A stretch of 29,763 nucleotides of DNA from JADZGC01 sp964613485 (lineage in GTDB: Bacteria > Patescibacteriota > Saccharimonadia > CAILAD01 > GCA-016700035), in NCBI GenBank assembly GCA_964613485.1, contig CAZTHB010000007.1, positions 1 to 29,763 on the forward strand. The letters are read 5' to 3'. The translations under genes were made by a program, and so were the position numbers. Below are positions 14,417-21,549 of the stretch, one piece after another. How positions within the stretch are numbered: the first letter of the stretch is position 1; each line of letters starts with the position of its first letter. The notes beneath the pieces were generated by a model. It worked only from the letters and a program-made list of their open reading frames with translations, ran no database searches and was not told the origin of the DNA.

Positions 14417-14812
14417 ATGGCACAAGCAACCAAATCTAAAACTCGTCGTAAAAAGCAAAAGCGCAACATTACCAAAGGTGTTGTTCATATTCAGGCAACC
14501 TTTAATAACACAATGATTAGTATCACCGATGATGCTGGTAATGTTGTTGCCTGGGCTTCATCTGGGTCCGCAGGCTTTAAAGGCTCACGCAAGAGTACAC
14601 CGTATGCTGCTCAGATTGCGACCGAGAAGGCACTCGAAAAAGCTAAGGATTTTGGTCTCGCTCAAGTAGAAGTTGTGGTGCAAGGGATTGGATCTGGTCG
14701 CGAAAGCGCTGTCCGTGCCCTCCAAAACACAGGGATTGCAGTATCAAGCATCAAGGACATCACTGGTGTGCCACATAATGGATGTCGTCCACGAAAGGCA
14801 AAGAGGAACTAA
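14417..14812 (+). CDS. rpsK: 30S ribosomal protein S11
   Basis: S11 lines the mRNA exit region of the 30S platform near the E site. 131 residues with a lysine/arginine-rich N-terminus, GVVHIQATFNNTMISITDDAGNVVAWAS, the GFKGSRKSTPYAAQ block and the C-terminal DITGVPHNGCRPRKAKR. rpsD starts 2 nt after its stop. Confidence 0.98.
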   Translation: MAQATKSKTRRKKQKRNITKGVVHIQATFNNTMISITDDAGNVVAWASSGSAGFKGSRKSTPYAAQIATEKALEKAKDFGLAQVEVVVQGIGSGRESAVRALQNTGIAVSSIKDITGVPHNGCRPRKAKRN

Positions 14813-14814
14813 TT

Positions 14815-15426
14815 ATGGCTAGAAATCTAACACCAGTTGCTAAGCTCTCCCGACGTGAAGGCGTTCAGCTCCACCCGAAAGCTATCAAGGCGCTCACTCG
14901 TCGTAATTTTGCGCCAGGCCAACATGGTCAGGCTCGACGCCCGAAGCCGTCAGACTTTGCAGTCCAGCTCCGTGAAAAGCAAAAAGTTAAGCGACTATAT
15001 GGGGTGATGGAAAAGCAATTCCGTCGCTATGTTGCAGAAGCAATCCGTCGTGAAGGTATTGCTGGTGAGAATCTCCTGCAATTACTCGAGCTACGACTTG
15101 ATAATGTTGTGTATCGGCTCGGTCTAGCACCGTCACGACAGGCTGCTCGTCAGCTCGTTAGCCATACACACATCAGGCTCAACGGCAAGAAAATCAATAT
15201 TCCTTCTGCTGCTGTACGGCCTGGTGATGAAATTACAGTCAAAGAATCAAGCCAAAAGAATACATACTTCACCGAGCGCAATGATGCTATCAAAGCACAA
15301 GAGATGCCCAGCTGGTTGAAGCTTGACCCTAAGAAACTGACAGGCACTGTCACAAGCCTGCCACTACGCGACGACAGTGACAACTTTATTGAAGAACAAC
15401 TAATCATCGAGTATTACTCGCGATAA
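14815..15426 (+). CDS. rpsD: 30S ribosomal protein S4, zinc-free form
   Basis: S4 initiates 30S assembly and contributes to decoding fidelity. 203 residues from the ATG at 14815, chosen for the MARNLTPVAKLSRREG N-terminus; in-frame extension upstream would enter rpsK. There are no cysteines, so this is the zinc-free form. The S4 RNA-binding domain is clear (LDNVVYRLGLAPSRQAARQL, HIRLNGKKINIPS). It precedes rpoA in the usual order. Confidence 0.98.
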   Translation: MARNLTPVAKLSRREGVQLHPKAIKALTRRNFAPGQHGQARRPKPSDFAVQLREKQKVKRLYGVMEKQFRRYVAEAIRREGIAGENLLQLLELRLDNVVYRLGLAPSRQAARQLVSHTHIRLNGKKINIPSAAVRPGDEITVKESSQKNTYFTERNDAIKAQEMPSWLKLDPKKLTGTVTSLPLRDDSDNFIEEQLIIEYYSR

Positions 15427-15447
15427 ACTAATCAAAGAGGAGTTATC

Positions 15448-16389
15448 ATGGCGCTTTACGACATTAACCTACCAGAAATGAAAGAGGAGCAGCTCTCAGA
15501 AGTGACGAGCCGCTTCACTGTAGAACCTCTGTACCCAGGCTATGGTATGACCATCGGGAACTCGATGCGTCGTGTCTTGCTTTCTAGCTTGGCTGGTTCT
15601 GCAGTAACTGCGGTAAAGATCGAGGGTGTTGACCACGAGTTCACCACTATCAAGGGTATTCGTGAAGATGTGATCACCTTGATCCTTAATCTCAAGCAGC
15701 TTAAGGTAATGTATCACGGTGATGAGCCAACTTTTGTCACGCTGACAAAGACGGGCAAAGGTACCGTAACTGCAGGAGATATCAAAGAGTCTGAAGTGGT
15801 TACCGTTGTGAATAAAGACCTCGAGATTTGTTACATTGATGATGCTAAAGGTAAGCTTGAAATCGAATTGCGAATCGAGCAAGGTCGTGGATATAGCCCA
15901 GTAGAAACTCGCGGATCAGAGAAGTTGCCTATTGGATACATCGCAGTTGATGCCATTTACACTCCTATCAAGCGTGTACGATTTGATATCGAAAATACGC
16001 GCGTAGGACAGATGACTAACCTTGATAGCCTTGTCATGGAAGTTGAAACTGACGGTAGTGTTACTCCAGCCCAGGCGATGCAGCAAGCTGCGCAGATCCT
16101 GGTCGGGCACTTCCAAGTGCTTGCCGGTATGGATGTAGTTTCGGTCGGAGTTGACGGCATTATGACTGCTGAAGCTAAGGCTGAAGCAGAGCATGGCCAG
16201 ATCGCTATCGAAGAACTATCGATGAGCCAGCGTACTACTAACGCACTGATCAACAATGACATCCTGACTGTGAGTGACTTGACTCAACTCACCAAGAGCG
16301 ACATTAAGTCTCTTAAGGGATTTGGTCAAAAGGCATTTGAAGAAGTGCTCGAAAAGCTCGAAGAAATGGGGATTACCCTCGCCGAATAA
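15448..16389 (+). CDS. rpoA: RNA polymerase alpha subunit
   Basis: Alpha dimerises to scaffold beta and beta-prime, and its C-terminal domain contacts promoter UP elements and activators. 313 residues, normal length. The N-terminal domain shows RFTVEPLYPGYGMTIGNSMRRVLLSS and KGIREDVITLILNLKQL. The C-terminal helix-hairpin-helix domain is present (LSMSQRTTNALINNDILTVS, LKGFGQKAFEEVLEKL), with the arginine and asparagine used for minor-groove contact retained. AAAGAGGAG lies upstream of the ATG. Confidence 0.98.
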   Translation: MALYDINLPEMKEEQLSEVTSRFTVEPLYPGYGMTIGNSMRRVLLSSLAGSAVTAVKIEGVDHEFTTIKGIREDVITLILNLKQLKVMYHGDEPTFVTLTKTGKGTVTAGDIKESEVVTVVNKDLEICYIDDAKGKLEIELRIEQGRGYSPVETRGSEKLPIGYIAVDAIYTPIKRVRFDIENTRVGQMTNLDSLVMEVETDGSVTPAQAMQQAAQILVGHFQVLAGMDVVSVGVDGIMTAEAKAEAEHGQIAIEELSMSQRTTNALINNDILTVSDLTQLTKSDIKSLKGFGQKAFEEVLEKLEEMGITLAE

Positions 16390-16410
16390 TCGGTCTGTAA
16401 GGAAACTATT

Positions 16411-16869
16411 ATGCACGCTCACTATCACACCACATCCAAGCTCTCTCGCAAAAACGGCCCTCGTTCGGCTGTGGTTAAGGGTTTGCTCGAATCACTTGTG
16501 TTGTATGAATCCATTGAAACAACCGAAGCAAAGGCTAAGGTCATTAAACCAGTGTTCGATCGCCTCGTTACACGAGCAAAAAAAGGCGGCCTACATAACA
16601 TCCGTCGGATTCATGCCGAACTAGGCTCGAAGCTCGCGGCCGATAAGCTCATTCAGGAGCTTGTTCATGGTTTCGGGAGCCGTCCATCGGGCTACACTAG
16701 CCTAGTCGCGACTGGCTATCGTCGTGGAGACGCAGCGCCAATGGTTAAAGTAAGTCTCGTGCTCGACAGTGATTTTGAAGATAAGATCAAAAAGATTCAA
16801 GCAGACACAGCTGAAGCCGCGAAGACCGATAAAAAAACGGCTAAGAAGCCTGCAAAGGAGACTAAATAA
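16411..16869 (+). CDS. rplQ: 50S ribosomal protein L17
   Basis: L17 is a 50S protein near the exit tunnel base. 152 residues: core of about 115 with HTTSKLSRKNGPRSAVVKGL, ESIETTEAKAKVIKPVFDRL and the GYRRGDAAPMVKVSLV end, followed by a lysine/alanine-rich tail. It follows rpoA as in most bacteria. The stop overlaps the rplM start as TAATG. Confidence 0.97.
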   Translation: MHAHYHTTSKLSRKNGPRSAVVKGLLESLVLYESIETTEAKAKVIKPVFDRLVTRAKKGGLHNIRRIHAELGSKLAADKLIQELVHGFGSRPSGYTSLVATGYRRGDAAPMVKVSLVLDSDFEDKIKKIQADTAEAAKTDKKTAKKPAKETK

Positions 16870-17321
16870 TGAGTCTTATTACCAAAGATAATCGCTCGTT
16901 TGCGCCAAAGCCCCTCGAATTTAAGCCCGAGTGGTATATTGTCGATGCTACAGATGTGATACTTGGCCGTCTCGCGACGCAAGTAGCCATGAAGCTTATG
17001 GGCAAAGACAAGCCACAATACAGTCCACATGCTTTGGTTGGTGATTGTGTGGTTATTATCAATGCCGAGAAAGTTGCCGTTAGTGGCAATAAGTTGGTAG
17101 ATAAGAAATATTACCGTCACAGCGGTTATCCAGGTGGGATTAAGGAGATATCTCTCCAGGAGCAGCTTGAGAAGCATCCTGAGCGAGTAATTCAATCTGC
17201 TGTAAAGGGTATGTTACCAAAGAACAAACTCGCAAAGCATATGTTAGGCCGCCTACATGTGCATGCTGGCCCCGACCATCCTCATACAGCTCAGCAACCT
17301 AAAGAATGGAAGGTAAAGTAA
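16869..17321 (+). CDS. rplM: 50S ribosomal protein L13
   Basis: L13 is an early 50S assembly protein. 150 residues with WYIVDATDVILGRLATQVAM, HALVGDCVVIINAEKVAVSG, KKYYRHSGYPGG and the C-terminal VKGMLPKNKLAKHMLGRLHV. Joined to rplQ by a TAATG overlap and followed 1 nt later by rpsI, its usual partner; here the pair is fused to the alpha operon. Confidence 0.98.
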   Translation: MSLITKDNRSFAPKPLEFKPEWYIVDATDVILGRLATQVAMKLMGKDKPQYSPHALVGDCVVIINAEKVAVSGNKLVDKKYYRHSGYPGGIKEISLQEQLEKHPERVIQSAVKGMLPKNKLAKHMLGRLHVHAGPDHPHTAQQPKEWKVK

Positions 17322-17322
17322 T

Positions 17323-17724
17323 ATGGCCGAAACTAAAAAACAGTATTATTATGCTGTCGGTCGTCGTAAAGAAGCCGTAGCTACAGTCCGACTCATGAGT
17401 GGTAAGGGTGCGATTACGGTAAATACTATCCCTGCTGGGGAGTACTTCAATAACGATACACTCATTAAAGTCATGACTGCCCCACTAGAGCAGGTCAGCA
17501 AGCAGGGCCAACTTGATGCTATCGTGCGAGTCGAAGGTGGCGGTAAGCGTGGACAGGTTGATGCTATCCGACTCGGTATCGCCCGCGCACTCGTCGAAAT
17601 GAGTGATGACTTCCGCCTGAGCCTTAAGAAGGCTGGTCACCTGACTCGTGATCCACGCGAAAAAGAGCGAAAGAAATATGGTCTTAAAAAGGCTCGTAAG
17701 GCCCCGCAGTTCTCAAAGCGCTAA
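17323..17724 (+). CDS. rpsI: 30S ribosomal protein S9
   Basis: S9 has a C-terminal tail that reaches P-site tRNA. 133 residues: YYAVGRRKEAVATVRLMSGKG, VEGGGKRGQVDAIRLGIARAL and the invariant end KKARKAPQFSKR. It is the last gene of the ribosomal run; a terminator follows 23 nt later. Confidence 0.98.
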   Translation: MAETKKQYYYAVGRRKEAVATVRLMSGKGAITVNTIPAGEYFNNDTLIKVMTAPLEQVSKQGQLDAIVRVEGGGKRGQVDAIRLGIARALVEMSDDFRLSLKKAGHLTRDPREKERKKYGLKKARKAPQFSKR

Positions 17725-17747
17725 ACCGTACGGCCCGACCACAGAAC

Positions 17748-17771
17748 AGCCCGCATCAAGCGGGCTTTTTT
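17748..17771 (+). terminator. Terminator at the end of the ribosomal run
   Basis: A 7-bp stem AGCCCGC / GCGGGCT with loop ATCAA and a T-run. It closes the rplC-to-rpsI stretch. Confidence 0.92.
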
Positions 17772-17796
17772 GTTCGCCGCAACCTGAGAAACCAGC

Positions 17797-17802
17797 TATA
17801 AT
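17797..17802 (+). promoter_or_regulatory. Consensus -10 box before the K+ channel gene
   Basis: A perfect TATAAT with a poor -35 (TTCGCC at 17 bp). It lies 11 nt before the gap at 17814, so the start codon of the channel gene is probably just inside the Ns. Confidence 0.5.
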
Positions 17803-17813
17803 AATCTTAAGCA

Positions 17814-17913
17814 NNNNNNNNNNNNNNNNNNNNNNNNNNNNNNNNNNNNNNNNNNNNNNNNNNNNNNNNNNNNNNNNNNNNNNNNNNNNNNNNNNNNNNN
17901 NNNNNNNNNNNNN
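17814..17913. other. Scaffold gap hiding the 5' end of the K+ channel gene
   Basis: 100 Ns, no duplicated flanks. The right side resumes inside an open frame in the linker before an RCK domain, so the start codon and pore region (roughly 250-300 nt by family architecture) should be here. Confidence 0.8.
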
Positions 17914-18672
17914 TATTTGCTTAAGGTTTTGGCAGACTATATAGTAGGGTTAGGAGACGGACTCAAAAGACATCAAATGCGAAGCAAAGTTGCAAAAATG
18001 AAACAACACTATATCGTCTGTGGGCTCGGAAGAGTCGGGGCACAGGTGGTTGAAGAACTTCGCGATGAAGGCGCTACGTATATCGGGCTAGATCGTGATG
18101 AGGACAAGGTAAAAAAGGCGATCGCAAAAGGTCACGTCGCCCTGCTTGGCGACTCGACCGACGAGGAAGTCCTGAAAGCAGTAGGCATTGATAGAGCAAA
18201 GGGAATTGTTGCTACCCTGGGCGATGATAGTTCAAATCTCTTCATTACACTTGCAAGCCGCCAGCTTAATCCAGATATATTCATCGTTGCACGCGTCAAT
18301 CGTGACGAAAACCGTCAGCGCATGGAGCGAGCGGGAGCTGATCGTACTGCGCTGCCATATCAAATAGGCGCATATCATATGGCAACCATGCTGACTCGGC
18401 CGAACGCAGTTGATTTTCTTGAGGTATTGTCTACTAACGATAATAGTGAATTGCACGTCGAGGAAATACACGTGCCACAAAGGAGTCACTTGGCAGGAAA
18501 AACACTGAACGACCTTTATCATGAAAGGGTAGGGGCAACTGTGTTGGCGCTGAATGCAGCAGACGGTATGAGCAAAGTCAACCCATCAGGAAATGAGACG
18601 ATTTATGCGGGTGATCGCTTGATTGTCATGGGAACTAACGCGCAAATAAAACAAGTGCACGAGCTTGTCTAG
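17914..18672 (+). CDS. K+ channel/TrkA-type RCK protein, 5' end in gap
   Basis: 252 residues are visible. A short linker (GLKRHQMRSKVAKMKQ) leads into an RCK N domain: HYIVCGLGRVGAQVVEEL is the Rossmann GxGxxG turn, followed by GLDRDEDKVKKAIAKG, LLGDSTDEEVLKAVGI and IVARVNRDENRQRMERAGAD. A TrkA-C domain covers about the last 80 residues (LHVEEIHVPQRSHLAGKTLN to the end). The arrangement fits a two-helix K+ channel with a cytosolic NAD/ligand-sensing RCK domain, with the pore lost in the preceding gap. A stand-alone TrkA is less likely because the open frame extends upstream. Its 3' end is 1 nt from an alternative rluD start. Confidence 0.85.
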   Translation, partial: YLLKVLADYIVGLGDGLKRHQMRSKVAKMKQHYIVCGLGRVGAQVVEELRDEGATYIGLDRDEDKVKKAIAKGHVALLGDSTDEEVLKAVGIDRAKGIVATLGDDSSNLFITLASRQLNPDIFIVARVNRDENRQRMERAGADRTALPYQIGAYHMATMLTRPNAVDFLEVLSTNDNSELHVEEIHVPQRSHLAGKTLNDLYHERVGATVLALNAADGMSKVNPSGNETIYAGDRLIVMGTNAQIKQVHELV

Positions 18673-18691
18673 AATGGATCAGGGGGAAGCT

Positions 18692-19588
18692 ATGGAGCAT
18701 ATAGTTGCTGAAGAGTATGCTGGCGTACGGCTCGATGCTTGGCTGGCGCAAATACTTCCTGAATATTCTCGTGGAGCATGGCAGAAGCATATCAAGATCG
18801 GAAATGTGACATTACTTGGTAAGGCCCAGAAGCCAAGCCGCATGCTAAACGCAGGCGAGATGCTGACGGTAGTTGGGCTACCCGAGCGTATCGAGATTGC
18901 TCAGCTCGCGGCGGTTGATGACCTCCCGATATTGTATGAAGATAATGATGTTATTGTGATTAATAAACCGTCGGGTCTCATCTCTCACCCAAAGCCCGGA
19001 TCTCACGAGCCAAGTGTTTCTGGAAGCTTGCTGGCACATGTGGAAGATACGGATGTCGTACGACCAGGTATTGTCCATCGTCTCGATAAAGATACTTCTG
19101 GTGTGATGATTATTGCTAAACACCAAGAGGCGAAAAAATCCCTACAAGCTGCATTTAAGGCTCGTTCTGTAGAAAAAGAATACCATGCTTTGGTCTGGGG
19201 TAGCATCGGTCTTGGTGTGCAGCGCATCAATTTTGGCTTATCACGCTCAATACGCAAGGCAACGGTCATGGAGGTCGATCCTCTCGGCAAGGCTTCGGAG
19301 ACATATGTGCAGGGACTATCATATGGTGACGATGTTACGCTCGTACAAGCCAGGCCGACTACCGGGCGCACACATCAGATACGCTTACATCTGGCTACTA
19401 TCAAACACCCGATCGTTGGGGATCCGCAATACGGAGACCGTCCTCCCGCAGGCAAGCGTCTGATGCTGCACGCCTATTCGCTGCGCCTGCCATTACCAAG
19501 TGGGGGTATAAAAGTATTCACAGCTTCACCAGGCAAAGATTTTCTTTCTGTGCTAGATGATTTTCACTGTGTATACCCGGTACAATAA
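18692..19588 (+). CDS. rluD: RluA/RluD-family 23S rRNA pseudouridine synthase
   Basis: Converts specific uridines in 23S rRNA (or tRNA) to pseudouridine. 298 residues from the ATG at 18692, chosen for AGGGGGA just upstream; an in-frame ATG at 18674 is an alternative. An N-terminal S4-like domain (VRLDAWLAQILPEYSRGAW, about 12-60) is followed by the catalytic domain with HRLDKDTSGVMIIAK (Asp132 catalytic), the FKARSVEKEYHALVWG block and RPTTGRTHQIRLHLA. The exact target (RluD, RluC or RluA type) cannot be told from sequence alone; the S4 domain favours RluD/RluC. Its stop codon overlaps the -10 box of the next gene. Confidence 0.93.
   Translation: MEHIVAEEYAGVRLDAWLAQILPEYSRGAWQKHIKIGNVTLLGKAQKPSRMLNAGEMLTVVGLPERIEIAQLAAVDDLPILYEDNDVIVINKPSGLISHPKPGSHEPSVSGSLLAHVEDTDVVRPGIVHRLDKDTSGVMIIAKHQEAKKSLQAAFKARSVEKEYHALVWGSIGLGVQRINFGLSRSIRKATVMEVDPLGKASETYVQGLSYGDDVTLVQARPTTGRTHQIRLHLATIKHPIVGDPQYGDRPPAGKRLMLHAYSLRLPLPSGGIKVFTASPGKDFLSVLDDFHCVYPVQ
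19581..19586 (+). promoter_or_regulatory. -10 box for the delta-prime-like gene, leaderless arrangement
   Basis: TACAAT lies exactly 7 nt before the ATG at 19594, and no ribosome site is seen. The -10 box overlaps the TAA of the preceding gene. The -35 region (TGATTT at 17 bp) is poor. Confidence 0.4.
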
Positions 19589-19593
19589 GACAT

Positions 19594-20226
19594 ATGCATG
19601 CACGAACATTTTCCGGCACAAATGATGAGCAAGTACTCGCTCAAGTACGTCAAACGATCGCGACGTCGCTGAGATGTGCGCCTGATGTAGTGTTGAGCCG
19701 TCCCGAAGTTATCCTTGTAGAGCCGGAGAATGCAAAAATACTTCGTAAATCAATAATGCGAGTAGTCCAAGATCTCTCGCTCGCAACGAGTAGCGCAAAT
19801 AGTGAGCGTTGGGTAGTGATCCTGCATGCGGATTGTATGAATCTGGAAGCTGCTAATGCACTACTTAAGCTGCTCGAGGAGCCGCCAGGCAAAACTCAAT
19901 TTATACTCACTACGCCATCTGCCGCTAAAATGCTGCCAACCATCCGATCTCGTACTGCAGTTTTTGCAGTTAGCGACGCAGAGACTGCGGTAGTACAGTC
20001 ATCACTTATGTCTGCAGGGACTGTGGGCGCACGGTTTGCACTTATCGCGCAGGGCCATAATTCACAAACGCTTCAAGATACATACGAAGAGCTGTTGTTG
20101 GCTCTGCGAGATGCCCATGCTTACGAGGAACTATCTTGGTTATCGGCATTTGATGCATATACCCAAAATGTACCAAATTATCGCTTATTACTTGAAGCGT
20201 GGGTATCGCGAGGGGTCCGAGTATGA
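19594..20226 (+). CDS. holB: Short DNA polymerase III delta-prime-like protein
   Basis: Delta-prime is the rigid part of the clamp loader that places the beta clamp on DNA. 210 residues, well below the roughly 330 of E. coli delta-prime. The clear signature is ANALLKLLEEPPGKTQFILT, followed by LPTIRSRTAVF (the SRC-like arginine motif, here SRT). No Walker A loop is visible, and the N-terminal part that would hold it is abbreviated; delta-prime does not need ATPase activity. Residues after about 130 form a short helical region in place of a full collar domain. The ATGA overlap with the next gene indicates coupling. The family is confident; the exact role is inferred. Confidence 0.8.
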   Translation: MHARTFSGTNDEQVLAQVRQTIATSLRCAPDVVLSRPEVILVEPENAKILRKSIMRVVQDLSLATSSANSERWVVILHADCMNLEAANALLKLLEEPPGKTQFILTTPSAAKMLPTIRSRTAVFAVSDAETAVVQSSLMSAGTVGARFALIAQGHNSQTLQDTYEELLLALRDAHAYEELSWLSAFDAYTQNVPNYRLLLEAWVSRGVRV

Positions 20227-20861
20227 CCCAGCTACTCCCGATCCTGATCTTCGTGATTTTTGCTATCGTCACGTGGCGATTATCGCGATCGACGTATAAT
20301 CAGTTTGCACATTTTCTCAACTCTGGAGCCGACAATTCTGCCGTAACACATGAGTCGGAATTACAGCGGCTGCTTGATACTGCTGAACGTTACTACAGCG
20401 AGCGACGCTGGCCATCAGCCGAAAAAGCATTTTTGAAAGTCCTGAAGCTAGACCATAGAAATCTCACCGCATATCGCCGTCTCGCACTCATCTATTCATA
20501 TCTCCATAATTATGATGATGCCCGTGAATGTCTGGAACTTGTTATGCAACGCGAAACAACTGCTGCCGACCTGCATAATTACAGTACTATTCTGTATCAT
20601 GCGAAGCAGCCTGGACGTGCTATTCAAGCGATGGAGCAGGCACTAGAACTGGATCAGTCACTTGTACGATACACGACACTCGCCAAGATGTTTGCGCTGA
20701 CTCAACAGCCGCAGAAGCAGCTAGAGGTACTCCTTGCAGCTCACGAATTTGATCGCTCAAGTCGTACCGTAGTCGAGGCCATCGTGCAGTGGTATCGGGC
20801 TCATAAGGATGTAGAGCGAGCTAAAGAATGGCAGCGTTTGCTGATTGAAAAAACTCACTAA
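20223..20861 (+). CDS. Membrane-anchored TPR protein
   Basis: 212 residues from the ATG at 20223, which overlaps the preceding stop (ATGA). An N-terminal hydrophobic anchor (about residues 3-22, LLPILIFVIFAIVTW) is followed by tetratricopeptide repeats: about 55-88 (AERYYSERRWPSAEKAFLKV), 89-122 (AYRRLALIYSYLHNYDDARE) and 123-156 (LHNYSTILYHAKQPGRAIQA), with degenerate repeats after. Such proteins are scaffolds for protein-protein contacts at the membrane. The specific partner is unknown. tRNA genes start about 50 nt downstream with no terminator between. Confidence 0.85.
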   Translation: MTQLLPILIFVIFAIVTWRLSRSTYNQFAHFLNSGADNSAVTHESELQRLLDTAERYYSERRWPSAEKAFLKVLKLDHRNLTAYRRLALIYSYLHNYDDARECLELVMQRETTAADLHNYSTILYHAKQPGRAIQAMEQALELDQSLVRYTTLAKMFALTQQPQKQLEVLLAAHEFDRSSRTVVEAIVQWYRAHKDVERAKEWQRLLIEKTH

Positions 20862-20911
20862 AAATGATAAGCTTTCTTGGTGTAATAACGCACTTTATTA
20901 GGTAATATCTC

Positions 20912-20986
<75 letters not shown>

Positions 20987-21009
20987 TCGACTCAGGTGAG
21001 AGACGATAT

Positions 21010-21096
21010 GCAGGGGTAGCGAAGCGGTCAAACGCAACAGACTGTAAATCTGTCGGCTTTATGCCTTCGGGGGTTCGAATCCCTCCCCCTGCACCA
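21010..21096 (+). tRNA. tRNA-Tyr (GTA)
   Basis: An 87-nt class II tRNA with a long variable arm: acceptor GCAGGGG/CCCCTGC, anticodon stem ACAGA/TCTGT with loop CTGTAAA (anticodon GTA), encoded CCA. It lies 23 nt after tRNA-Thr(GGT), so the two are probably one transcript. Confidence 0.97.
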
Positions 21097-21101
21097 TATA
21101 T

Positions 21102-21416
21102 ATGAAACGAGATCGATATAGCAAAGCTCGAGGCGGATGGTCCCGCATCCTAGATATGCGTTGCGAGAAATGTGACGGGCATGTATGTTATTATCAAAAA
21201 GATGGCCCGGGTCATCTAAAACGCATGTATATCGATCGGATCATAGATATTCGAGTATCAGATGCACAGCTGAACTGTCCGGACTGTAGTGCGGTACTTG
21301 CGACCAAAATACTCTATGTCAAAGAAAACCGACCTGCATACAGGCTGTTTGTTGGGGCTGTTACTAAACATATAGTTAAAAGTTCTTCTATAAATAAAAA
21401 AATATTGCCCGCGTAG
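21102..21416 (+). CDS. Small CxxC (zinc-ribbon-like) protein embedded between tRNA genes
   Basis: 104 residues, no firm family name. Cys21-x2-Cys24 and Cys59-x2-Cys62 suggest a zinc ribbon, with Cys29 extra. Between them lies KDGPGHLKRMYIDRI, and after them ILYVKENRPAYRLFVGAVTKHIVK. Basic overall, so nucleic-acid or ribosome binding is possible. It is not L33 (wrong length and motif order). The ATG is only 5 nt after the encoded CCA of tRNA-Tyr and has no ribosome site. The TAG stop lies inside tRNA-Thr(TGT), whose first 10 nt it shares, so tRNA processing would give an mRNA almost without leader and without stop codon. The cysteine pattern and intact frame argue for a real gene. Confidence 0.8.
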   Translation: MKRDRYSKARGGWSRILDMRCEKCDGHVCYYQKDGPGHLKRMYIDRIIDIRVSDAQLNCPDCSAVLATKILYVKENRPAYRLFVGAVTKHIVKSSSINKKILPA

Positions 21417-21482
21417 CTCAATTGGTAGAGCAACGGTTTTGTAAACCGTAGGTTATGGGTTCGAGTCCCTTCGCGGGCTCCA
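21407..21482 (+). tRNA. tRNA-Thr (TGT)
   Basis: A 76-nt cloverleaf: acceptor GCCCGCG/CGCGGGC, D arm GCTC/GAGC, anticodon stem ACGGT/ACCGT with loop TTTGTAA (anticodon TGT), encoded CCA. The T stem ATGGG/CCCTT has one T-T mismatch. Its first 10 nt are also the last codons of the 21102-21416 gene. Confidence 0.96.
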
Positions 21483-21496
21483 TATAGTTATGATGA

Positions 21497-21522
21497 TGTC
21501 TGCGTGTAAGCGTAGGCATTTT
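21497..21522 (+). terminator. Probable terminator of the tRNA cluster
   Basis: An 8-bp stem with two G-T pairs (TGTCTGCG / CGTAGGCA), 6-nt loop and TTTT. It lies 14 nt after tRNA-Thr(TGT). Confidence 0.6.
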
Positions 21523-21533
21523 CGTTAATAAGA

Positions 21534-21545
21534 TGGTAGTATAGT
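21534..21545 (+). promoter_or_regulatory. Extended -10 promoter, leaderless arrangement
   Basis: TGGTAGTAT (21534-21542) is an extended -10 (TGn plus TAGTAT) that ends 7 nt before the ATG at 21550. The overlapping TATAGT (21540-21545) is a second reading. No Shine-Dalgarno is present. Confidence 0.55.
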
Positions 21546-21549
21546 GCAT

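Noticed and set aside
17806..17925. 8-bp inverted repeat (CTTAAGCA / TGCTTAAG) flanking the gap, as a possible mobile-element end or hairpin
   Set aside because: Short, contains the self-complementary CTTAAG and spans unknown sequence, so chance is sufficient.
21102..21416. Ribosomal protein L33 (often near tRNA genes)
   Set aside because: It is about twice the L33 length and the cysteine context and basic motifs do not match.
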